Program-made: the position numbers and the translations under genes
NCBI GenBank assembly: GCA_047629195.1
Contig: JBLHWY010000012.1
Span: forward strand, 1 to 64,000
Source of the DNA: UBA4582 sp047629195
GTDB lineage: Bacteria > Pseudomonadota > Gammaproteobacteria > Pseudomonadales > Azotimanducaceae
DNA length: 64,000 nucleotides
Direction of reading: 5' to 3'
Shown: piece after piece, positions 53,223-60,621 of the stretch
Numbering within the stretch: position 1 is the stretch's first letter
Layout of the letters: every line of letters begins with the position of its first letter
Notes under the pieces: model-generated
Databases searched by the model: none
Told to the model about the DNA's origin: nothing
What the model saw: the letters and a program-made list of their open reading frames with translations, nothing else

Positions 53223-54392
53223 TCACGCCTGACGGTGAAAGAAGTTGACCAATAGACCATTAACAACCTCGGGTTGCTCTTGTTGCACCCAATGCCCCGC
53301 GTTGTCTATAAAAGGCAATATCGTCATGTCAGTGCAAGCCTTTTCCAGCATCTTTTTCAACTGTCCTGGAGATTGATGAATACCCCAATCTGCTTGCCCT
53401 GCGATAAAGATAGCGGGTACTTCTATTTTACGCCCTGCGAATATCCTCAACTCCTGGTTGAACTCTGTACTGATAGAACAACGATACCAATTTAGGCCGC
53501 CTTGAAAACCTGTTCGCTGGTAGGTCTCGGCATATACGGAGACCACATCTTCTGACAACCATCTGGGCATACCGGTCGGCATAGCTTCCAACATCATGTT
53601 TGCAACAGTCTCGGGCATAGTCTTGCCTAGGTCCATCACGTAGTACCTCGGTAACTTTGCCAACTGCTCCGCGGACCAACCGCTAAGCGGGAATGGCTTA
53701 TTGCCACTGAATACACCGCTTTTAAGAAAATAGTAACCACATAAGAACTCAATCAGCCCTTGTTCAGCCGTTAACATCTCCTTGTTGGCAGCCTCTGTTG
53801 AATAGTAGGTTTGATAATGAATCCTTGCAGATGAAAGAGACGCCAAAGAGCCATCCATCGACAAAGGTCGCCCTCTTGGGTTCTCGGTTTTTGATGACGA
53901 AAGTGACGGTGGCCCTCCGAAAGGCGCACTCATCAGCACCAATGATTTGAATAGATCTGGTCGAATTAAAGCGCACCAAGCCGCAACGGGAGAACCAAAA
54001 TCGTGCCCAACGATGCCGTGAACCGACTTTACGCCCAGTCTAACCACTAACGTAACAATATCCTGCGCGAGGTTAAACATACCAAAAGGCGCGATATTAT
54101 TTGTATAAGTATTATCCCATCCAGTGGTATACCCATATCCCCGCTGATCTGGCGCAATCACGTAGTAGCCGGCATCAGCCAGGGCTTTTAGCTGAGCTCG
54201 ATAACTGAAAGCTAATTCAGGGAAACCGTGTAGCAATACAATACATGGCTTGCTCAAGCCATCTTCATAGCCTGCTTCCAGAATGTGTATTGAGAGGCCA
54301 TTAACCTCTTCTATCATCCTCGAACGGATACTCTCAGGAATAATATCTACGCCATAAAAGACTCTCTCGCTAGAGATATTGTTATCTTGCAT
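53223..54392 (-). CDS. Alpha/beta hydrolase, epoxide hydrolase-like
   Basis: A 389-residue hydrolase. LLHGFPELAFSYRAQLKALA has the HGxP oxyanion motif, PDQRGYGYTTG is typical of epoxide hydrolases and haloalkane dehalogenases, VGHDFGSPVAAWCALIRPDL is the nucleophile elbow with Asp (GHDFG), and DNAGHWVQQEQPEVV holds the His. Asp as the nucleophile points to epoxide hydrolase rather than esterase. A 106-bp gap separates it from the selenoprotein gene on the same strand; cotranscription is possible but not shown. Confidence 0.87.
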   Translation of the reverse strand: MQDNNISSERVFYGVDIIPESIRSRMIEEVNGLSIHILEAGYEDGLSKPCIVLLHGFPELAFSYRAQLKALADAGYYVIAPDQRGYGYTTGWDNTYTNNIAPFGMFNLAQDIVTLVVRLGVKSVHGIVGHDFGSPVAAWCALIRPDLFKSLVLMSAPFGGPPSLSSSKTENPRGRPLSMDGSLASLSSARIHYQTYYSTEAANKEMLTAEQGLIEFLCGYYFLKSGVFSGNKPFPLSGWSAEQLAKLPRYYVMDLGKTMPETVANMMLEAMPTGMPRWLSEDVVSVYAETYQRTGFQGGLNWYRCSISTEFNQELRIFAGRKIEVPAIFIAGQADWGIHQSPGQLKKMLEKACTDMTILPFIDNAGHWVQQEQPEVVNGLLVNFFHRQA

Positions 54393-54547
54393 ACTTATCT
54401 CGCATTAAAGACTCACCCTATTGTTTAGGTAAAGAATACTACGCTATAACCAAAAGAACGTCACAGGACAGTTGGTTTCGAGCACGGTATTATTGCCTCC
54501 TAGACCATCCCCACAGAATAGACCCTCCGAATTCGCAAGGACCCAGA

Positions 54548-55486
54548 ATGCAAGTACTAGATGAAGCTTCCGTATTGGAGAGCGAGATAGATTCGCTCGG
54601 CCATATGAATGTACGTTTCTATATTGCCAGAGTTGACCGAGCAAATGCTGTGCTGCTGCAACAACTCGGTATCAAGATACCTGCAGATCAGAAAGCAGTC
54701 TTGCGACGCGCCGATACGTACAGTCGATTTCATCGGGAACAGTTCGCCGGTAGTCAGTTACAAGTCCATGGTGGTCTACTAGAAATCAGCCCTGAAAAAA
54801 TTCGTTGTTATTATGAAATCAGAAATCCTGACAAGGATCAGGTTGCTGCGACATTCATCACCGTCAGTAAACTTATTCAACCTGCTAGCCAAACAACAGT
54901 TCCATTTTCATTGGCAGGCGTTACAGAATTTGAGCAATATAAAGTTGATTTGCCAGACTATGGCTCACCTCGATCCCTCACTCTTAATCTCCCAAAGGTC
55001 GATATAGCATTAAGGGAATTACAAGCTAGGATCACTTCAGAGCCGGCACCGGGCATGATGAGTGGCAGTCGCTCCTTTGGTATTGAAGCGGGTGATTGTG
55101 ATGCAAATGGCTATCTGCAGGAGGACATTGACCTGATGTTCATCATGCATCGAGCGCAGTCACTGCAGCAAGGTCAGACATTTGGACCACCGATCATGAA
55201 GACTGATAACGGCCACCGGTTTAGCTGGGCAATGATAGAAACACGCGCAGTCGTATTAGGTAGGCCTCGCGCCGGAGACCAACTATTGTCAATTGGGGCC
55301 GATATCGCTTACGGCGAACGTTGGCGGCAATCACGCCGTTGGGCATTTGTAAAAAATACAGGCGTTTTAGTCGGCATAAATGACGTTGTCGGTATTGCGC
55401 TGGACCTGGACGAACGCAAATCAATCCACATTCCAGAAGCAGTTCGAAAGACAATTGAAGACACCTACTTACCTGATTTGGCCTAA
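54548..55486 (+). CDS. Double-hotdog thioesterase-like protein
   Basis: A 312-residue protein with two hotdog-like halves. The first is clear: ESEIDSLGHMNVRFYIARVD (Asp-x-x-GHMN active-site region), then a long-helix LLQQLGIKIPADQ. The second half repeats the theme, SFGIEAGDCDANGYLQEDID and WAMIETRAVVLGRPRAGDQL. This is the layout of acyl-CoA thioesterases with tandem 4HBT-type domains. AAGGA is before the ATG. It is divergent from the epoxide-hydrolase-like gene. Confidence 0.8.
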   Translation: MQVLDEASVLESEIDSLGHMNVRFYIARVDRANAVLLQQLGIKIPADQKAVLRRADTYSRFHREQFAGSQLQVHGGLLEISPEKIRCYYEIRNPDKDQVAATFITVSKLIQPASQTTVPFSLAGVTEFEQYKVDLPDYGSPRSLTLNLPKVDIALRELQARITSEPAPGMMSGSRSFGIEAGDCDANGYLQEDIDLMFIMHRAQSLQQGQTFGPPIMKTDNGHRFSWAMIETRAVVLGRPRAGDQLLSIGADIAYGERWRQSRRWAFVKNTGVLVGINDVVGIALDLDERKSIHIPEAVRKTIEDTYLPDLA

Positions 55487-55629
55487 TTATGCCTTGTAAG
55501 TATTCGAGCGCAAGCAACCACAAGTAATTGTGGATGGTGCATATTTATTCCTATCTTGCAGATCAGATGGCATCTGATGGAGATTTATCTTTATACTCAC
55601 GATCAAGTTTCCACAATTGAGCAACAGAA

Positions 55630-56661
55630 ATGCCAGAAAATTCCGACCTCCCCATTAAGTATGAACATGTAACCCGCTTTCAACCCGGGTCGCCTGAGAG
55701 TATCGATTACCTCAACGAACACGGCTATGTAGTCATTGCAAATGCATTATCGACTGACGAAGCAAGTAATGCCGTCAGCAAACTATGGGATTACCTTGAA
55801 GGTCTCGAGACTGGGATAGATCGAAACGACGTAAACACCTGGGACAATGATCGTTGGCCCACAGCAGTACACGGCGGCATTCTGCCGGGCCATGGTATCG
55901 GCCAATGCGAGGCTCAGTGGTACGTACGTGATGTACCCAATGTTAAAAAATCTTTCGCAGCCGTCTGGGACACAGATGAACTACTGGTAAGTTTTGACGG
56001 AGTAAGCCTGTGGCGACCCTGGACCCATAACCCCAATTGGAAAACAGGACTCGGTGGTTCTTGGTTACATATCGATCAGCACCCCATAGGCAGACCCGGT
56101 AAACAGTGCGTACAGGGACTGGTTAACTTACTGCCCATGACTGCAGATACGGGTGGCAATGTTGTGATTCCCGGTAGTCACCTCATGCACAAAAAGATCC
56201 CAGAACTTTACACTGATAGACTCGCAAGAATTCCGGCACAAGTCGACCATTTCCGGTTTCCCAACAATGATCCACAGTTGGCAGATTCCAATCCAATAAC
56301 TTGTCACATGGAGGCAGGTGATCTGCTTCTTTGGGATTCGCGAACAATTCATTGCAGTAGCCCACCGACTGATATGGCAACGGCAGATCCAGATCCCAAT
56401 ACATTAATCCGTGCCATCAGCCTTATTTGCATGATGCCACGTGAAAAATCAAACGACGATGTTATCTCGCGCCGAAAAGCTGCCATCGCAAAGCGAACCT
56501 CCACCACAAACTGGAGCGATGTGTGGGTTAATGCAGATAATTTTCCAGAGGTGTCTGCACCAGAAGCCAAGGCAAAATACACACTGCCACCAGTACCAAA
56601 ACTGAGTGCATCACAGATGAAAATGGTTGGCTGGACCGATCAAGAAATTGCAGAGATGTAA
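55630..56661 (+). CDS. Phytanoyl-CoA dioxygenase (PhyH) family protein
   Basis: A 343-residue Fe(II)/2-oxoglutarate dioxygenase-fold protein. It opens YLNEHGYVVIANALSTDEAS, as PhyH proteins do. The iron triad is visible in GSWLHIDQHPIGRPG (HxD) and LLWDSRTIHCSSPPT (distal His), with the 2-oxoglutarate-binding region after it. NVVIPGSHLMHKKIPEL is another PhyH block. Substrates in this family range from phytanoyl-CoA to small natural products. It follows the thioesterase gene by 143 bp. Confidence 0.9.
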   Translation: MPENSDLPIKYEHVTRFQPGSPESIDYLNEHGYVVIANALSTDEASNAVSKLWDYLEGLETGIDRNDVNTWDNDRWPTAVHGGILPGHGIGQCEAQWYVRDVPNVKKSFAAVWDTDELLVSFDGVSLWRPWTHNPNWKTGLGGSWLHIDQHPIGRPGKQCVQGLVNLLPMTADTGGNVVIPGSHLMHKKIPELYTDRLARIPAQVDHFRFPNNDPQLADSNPITCHMEAGDLLLWDSRTIHCSSPPTDMATADPDPNTLIRAISLICMMPREKSNDDVISRRKAAIAKRTSTTNWSDVWVNADNFPEVSAPEAKAKYTLPPVPKLSASQMKMVGWTDQEIAEM

Positions 56662-56875
56662 TCGCTAAGCATGTGATGCGCAAATACTTTCGATTAGAAA
56701 AGCGCATCACAACCTCTTCTACAACTCAGGTAGGCGCGAGCTTAGACAAAGTTGCTGTGGCCGAGTTGGAACCAATACTTAACACATTTCCGGGTATTAT
56801 GGACACGGCCATGTATTGGTCCATCACGGTATCAATGCTGAGTGTTTAAGCAGATTGACCAGAGAAGAATCGTTC

Positions 56876-57679
56876 TTATCGACGAATTCCTGGCGATTCC
56901 AATACCAGACTTTTAGCCCGCCAGGCAAGATAGAGCTCTAGTTCGACATAGATGTCTGACCCTGGGTCAAATGGCTCGGCCTTGATCCCAACATCGCAAT
57001 CCTGAATTCTACGTTGCAACGACCCAAACGTCTGCCACTCCAGCCTATAACCGGGGTAAGCGTTAGGGTGCCCCTGACTAATCTTGTCTCCGCGTAATAA
57101 TTTACCCCAGTTATCATCGTGACATTGGGTGCAAGCAAGGTTCAGTTGACCTCGCCGCTGAAAGAAGTAGGCGCGGCCTCTATCGAAATACGGCTGGGTA
57201 GCCGTCGTGATTGAAGCTTCAAGGGGCATGCCGCGAGAAAGTGACGCGACATAAGCCGTGAGGGATAGTAGTTTTTCAGACTCATACACCAGTTGGGGTC
57301 GTTGCTGGTACTCAACCCTGCAGTGATTAATCTGACCTTCAAGATTAATGAGTTTACCCGCGACCAATTGGGGGAAATGTGTTGCGGCTCCGACAAGACT
57401 ACTTTTACTGTTGCCGTCATGACAGGACAGGCAGCTTTGCTGACCTGTTTCCTCACCGAACAAAATCTCGCCTCGGTCTACCCAGAGAAAACCTGGGTTT
57501 GCAAAGTCATCCTCTTGTAACGCTTGCGTTTCGGGGGTAAGAAAGTCAAAACCAGTTCTTATCTGATCTGTAGGCAAGTCCGATTTATATCTAAAATCAC
57601 GTACTTCTTCAGCGACTGCGGCAGATACCAAAGCGAAATTTACAAGTATGATCAGAATACAATGGTAATTGCGCAACAC
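56876..57679 (-). CDS. soxA: Sulfur-oxidation cytochrome SoxA (diheme)
   Basis: A 267-residue periplasmic cytochrome with a signal peptide (ILIILVNFALVSAAVAEE). Two haem sites are seen, CLSCHDG and CTQCHDD. After them QDCDVGIKAEPFD gives the Cys that ligates haem in SoxA and carries the thiol modification. SoxA with SoxX joins thiosulfate to the SoxYZ carrier. The start is GTG at 57679, 3 bp after soxZ. It ends the sulfur operon; a 214-bp gap follows, in which I see nothing. Confidence 0.94.
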   Translation of the reverse strand: MLRNYHCILIILVNFALVSAAVAEEVRDFRYKSDLPTDQIRTGFDFLTPETQALQEDDFANPGFLWVDRGEILFGEETGQQSCLSCHDGNSKSSLVGAATHFPQLVAGKLINLEGQINHCRVEYQQRPQLVYESEKLLSLTAYVASLSRGMPLEASITTATQPYFDRGRAYFFQRRGQLNLACTQCHDDNWGKLLRGDKISQGHPNAYPGYRLEWQTFGSLQRRIQDCDVGIKAEPFDPGSDIYVELELYLAWRAKSLVLESPGIRR

Positions 57680-57681
57680 TG

Positions 57682-58002
57682 TTACACAACCTCCAATTCA
57701 ACCTTATCAAAAACTTCAACACCCGCTTCATCAATCCACTTAAACACCAAAGAGCCAGATTCCTTTGCGACTGTATGGAATACCAGGATTGGGTTCGCGG
57801 CAACTGCCGGAAAAAATTCCGCTCGGAACACAACCTCATCGTTATAGGTGCACTCGAATCGTCTGAGAATATCTTTTGGAATCTGGCGACCGTATCGGTC
57901 TCGCCGATAACCTGTTTCCATTTTGTGCTGGATCATCGCTTTAAGCTCGATGACTTCACCTTTAACTGCTTTCGCTGGGGCTTTAATTCGAATCATCAAC
58001 AT
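57682..58002 (-). CDS. soxZ: Sulfur carrier subunit SoxZ
   Basis: A 106-residue SoxZ with the family's beginning IRIKAPAKAVKGEVIELKAM and HKMETGYRRDRYGRQIPKDI, then VVFRAEFFPAVAANPILVF and SGSLVFKWIDEAG. It forms a heterodimer with SoxY, which carries sulfur intermediates. The start may be the ATG at 58002 or one 6 nt downstream. It lies between soxY and soxA. Confidence 0.94.
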   Translation of the reverse strand: MLMIRIKAPAKAVKGEVIELKAMIQHKMETGYRRDRYGRQIPKDILRRFECTYNDEVVFRAEFFPAVAANPILVFHTVAKESGSLVFKWIDEAGVEVFDKVELEVV

Positions 58003-58012
58003 AATATTAAAA

Positions 58013-58477
58013 TCACATTAAACAAGCAGCAAGGGTCACTATACTGAACGCATGGCCGGACCATAAACTGCCATCATTCATCTCTGCGATAGCCCGAATA
58101 TTTTGCGAGCCGTTCATTCGAATTCTCGATTCAACTTTCGCGATACCCGCCCTCGGCCCAAGTTCAAATCTCGCAATATCAGGCACGGGGTTTTCTTCTG
58201 CAAACACTGCGATGCGAACGACGTGATCTTCCAACGTCATTGGACTATCAACGCTGACCATAAATGCCACTGAGGTGCCATTCTCTGTAATGGGCGGAAT
58301 CTTAACCGTGACCTTGCCTTGCTTGGCTATTCGGCCATCAAAAAAAGAGGCGATCGACTTTTCAACAGCTGCCGGAGAAGCCAGCGCCAACTGAGGTGAG
58401 AATAAAGTCACAGCGCCAACAGCACTTGCCTTCACCAACGCTCTGCGACTCAAACTAACAGATTCGATTCGGCTCAC
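58013..58477 (-). CDS. soxY: Sulfur carrier protein SoxY with unusual C-terminus
   Basis: A 154-residue SoxY. It has a twin-arginine leader (LSRRALVKASAVGAVTLF) and SoxY blocks SIASFFDGRIAKQGKVTVKI, PSI-like IPPITENGTSVAFMVSVDSP and MNGSQNIRAIAEMNDGS. SoxY normally ends in a flexible GGCGG whose Cys holds the substrate; here the end is FSIVTLAACLM. One Cys is kept at a similar place but the glycines are gone. Start is GTG at 58477, overlapping the soxX stop. Confidence 0.88.
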   Translation of the reverse strand: MSRIESVSLSRRALVKASAVGAVTLFSPQLALASPAAVEKSIASFFDGRIAKQGKVTVKIPPITENGTSVAFMVSVDSPMTLEDHVVRIAVFAEENPVPDIARFELGPRAGIAKVESRIRMNGSQNIRAIAEMNDGSLWSGHAFSIVTLAACLM

Positions 58478-58977
58478 TCTGGACTACCTCCCTTTGAAGC
58501 TAAAAATTTAACAAGCTGCTCAATCTGGATTTCATTGAGCACGGTTTCACCAACAACTTCTGTTGCTACCTGACTCAAACCTAACGTTCGATAGTAAGGC
58601 GGCATAATAGTGTGTGGATTCAATCGTGATGCATCAACAATTCGATAACGCAGCTGTGCTCGCGTAAGTCGAGCGCCTACTGTAGATAAATCGGGTCCAA
58701 GATTCCCCTGAAACGACGCGCCAATGTCCGCTATCTTGTGACACAAGACGCAGTGACCACTCTCTCTGCTCACAAAAACTTTCGCACCCTCTTCAACGCT
58801 ACTTTCCACATCGGTCAAAGGCAGCCTTATCTCATCACCTTCGACAAGGTAATTTTTTACAATAGAGTTTTCTACAATAGACTTCGCTAAATAAGCGTCG
58901 TCAGTTTCAATTGTTCTGACAGGGACGCAAGACATCAATGTCACGCATCCAAATCCAATAATCGTCCGACCAATCAA
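58474..58977 (-). CDS. soxX: Sulfur-oxidation cytochrome SoxX (lipoprotein-like)
   Basis: A 167-residue monohaem cytochrome. SRESGHCVLCHKIADIGASF has the CVLCH haem motif, GNLGPDLSTVGARLTRAQLR and NPHTIMPPYYR supply the axial Met and the usual SoxX pattern. The N-terminus LIGRTIIGFGCVTLMSC looks like a lipobox, so it may be membrane-anchored. The start is TTG at 58977, overlapping the flavoprotein stop (TTGA), which fits tight coupling. Confidence 0.9.
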   Translation of the reverse strand: MIGRTIIGFGCVTLMSCVPVRTIETDDAYLAKSIVENSIVKNYLVEGDEIRLPLTDVESSVEEGAKVFVSRESGHCVLCHKIADIGASFQGNLGPDLSTVGARLTRAQLRYRIVDASRLNPHTIMPPYYRTLGLSQVATEVVGETVLNEIQIEQLVKFLASKGGSPE

Positions 58978-60251
58978 AGGAAAGTCTCTGTTGTAATTGT
59001 CTCAAACCAATCTCTCGCCTGAACTGCTTCTCGCATCAACAAATCATCTGGCGCTTGACGGGGGCTAATGCCACCGGCGCCGGGAACACTTGCGAGTACA
59101 CCACCCTGATTATGGTAAACACCGGAAACAGAAATGGCCTTGTTTTCTGTTACAAAAGAATAACAAGTATTGGCTAGCGTGGTGGGTTCGACTTCGAGTT
59201 CGCTGAGCATCCTGACTATCTGAATCGCACAGACCTTTGCCTGGGCGTTAGCAGCAAAAGCTGATTTCGGCATTGGCGCGGCTATTGTGGCATCTCCAAT
59301 CACGTGAATTCCCACTTGCAGCGGCGACTCAAAATTTTCCGCATTGATCGGACACCAACCAGATTCATTGGCTACTCCGGCGCGCTGAGCAATCAATCCT
59401 GCTTGTTGTGGCGGCACAATATTCACCACATCGGCTTTCAGCGAATCAAAGTCGGTATGCAGGGTCATTGTTTTTACGTCAACTCGGTTCACTCGCCCGT
59501 CATTTGAAGGGTTTCGCCACTCAATCAAATTGCCGTAATGTTTTTCCCATGCTGATAAAAACAGTGGCTGCTTCGAAAATTTCTCATTACTATCGAGCAC
59601 AAGGAGTTTCGACTTAGGTTTATGTTGCTTGAGATAATTGCCGATAATGCTTGCACGTTCATAAGGGCCCGGAGGACAACGAAATGGCGCAGCAGTAACC
59701 GATATTGCAACGACGCCACCGTCCGGCATCGACTGTAATTGTGCCTTAAGAATTTCGGTTTGAGCGCCAGCTTTCCAGGCATGGGGCATCGTGTTAACGG
59801 CATCGGCTTTGTAGCCTTCCAGTGCACCCCAGCGAAAATCGATCCCCGGAGACAAGACTAATTTGTCATAGTCGAGCACTGCCTTATTCGACAGTTTTAC
59901 TTGGCGCGCGACTGGGTCGACATCAATTGCCATCTCTGGCAGTACGTTTATCCCCTCAGCGGTTAATGCACCATAAGAGAACATTTGAGCGTTAAGGCTT
60001 CGCAAGCCGCCAATAACCAAATTGCTGAATGGACAGGCTACATATATTTTGGCGGGCTCGACGAGCGACACTTGAAGCGTAGGTAGTAGACGTTTAGCAA
60101 ACCGTGCAACTGTTGCGCCGCCGAAACCGCCGCCCACAACAACCAACTTTGCACTTTGACTGCTGGCTAAAACGGTGGGTGACAACAATCCAGCCAGACC
60201 AAGCGCCGATAGATTTTTTAGTAACTCACGACGAGAAATAGACCTGCTCAT
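58974..60251 (-). CDS. fccB: Flavocytochrome c sulfide dehydrogenase flavoprotein (SoxF/FccB)
   Basis: A 425-residue FAD protein with a Tat leader (SISRRELLKNLSALGLAGLL). KLVVVGGGFGGATVARF binds FAD. The redox Cys pair is present, in RCPPGPYERA and NTCYSFV. IHVIGDATIAAPMPKSAFAA is the second FAD motif. It oxidises sulfide to sulfur or polysulfide in the periplasm and hands electrons to the cytochrome subunit encoded just upstream. One base separates their stop and start codons. Confidence 0.94.
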   Translation of the reverse strand: MSRSISRRELLKNLSALGLAGLLSPTVLASSQSAKLVVVGGGFGGATVARFAKRLLPTLQVSLVEPAKIYVACPFSNLVIGGLRSLNAQMFSYGALTAEGINVLPEMAIDVDPVARQVKLSNKAVLDYDKLVLSPGIDFRWGALEGYKADAVNTMPHAWKAGAQTEILKAQLQSMPDGGVVAISVTAAPFRCPPGPYERASIIGNYLKQHKPKSKLLVLDSNEKFSKQPLFLSAWEKHYGNLIEWRNPSNDGRVNRVDVKTMTLHTDFDSLKADVVNIVPPQQAGLIAQRAGVANESGWCPINAENFESPLQVGIHVIGDATIAAPMPKSAFAANAQAKVCAIQIVRMLSELEVEPTTLANTCYSFVTENKAISVSGVYHNQGGVLASVPGAGGISPRQAPDDLLMREAVQARDWFETITTETFL

Positions 60252-60252
60252 A

Positions 60253-60621
60253 TCATCTTGATTCCGTCGCCAGATAACGCGCTATCTGCTTGATTTGCTC
60301 GTCAGTGTAACCCCGTGCCATACGGTGCATCGCCGTTGAACTCTCAGGTTCGTTTTTATATTTCCGAAACAGGATCGAAATTCGCAAGGCTGAATACCCA
60401 TTCAAACTGGCAATACCATCATGAGTAACATCATTGCCATGACACCCTGAACAAACCGCTGCCATGGTCGCGGCTTGCGACAAGGCAAAAAGCCTTGAGC
60501 CATTAGGTTCATCTTCGTAAGAACTGTTAGTATCAGTTCCGGCACAGGCTGTCAGTAGCAGAGCTGATACAAGCAACGTTACTCGTATCAGCCTCACACT
60601 TGATCTCACGAGACCAATCAT
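60253..60621 (-). CDS. fccA: Cytochrome c subunit of flavocytochrome c sulfide dehydrogenase (FccA/SoxE-like)
   Basis: A 122-residue monohaem protein. SALLLTACAG is a lipobox. AAVCSGCHGNDVTHDGIASL holds the haem and STAMHRMARGYTDEQIKQIA gives the axial Met and the MHRxAxGYxDxQI pattern usual in FccA. It accepts electrons from the adjacent flavoprotein. Its ATG overlaps the stop of the upstream Mo-hydroxylase subunit (TGATG), so it could also serve that enzyme. Confidence 0.88.
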   Translation of the reverse strand: MIGLVRSSVRLIRVTLLVSALLLTACAGTDTNSSYEDEPNGSRLFALSQAATMAAVCSGCHGNDVTHDGIASLNGYSALRISILFRKYKNEPESSTAMHRMARGYTDEQIKQIARYLATESR

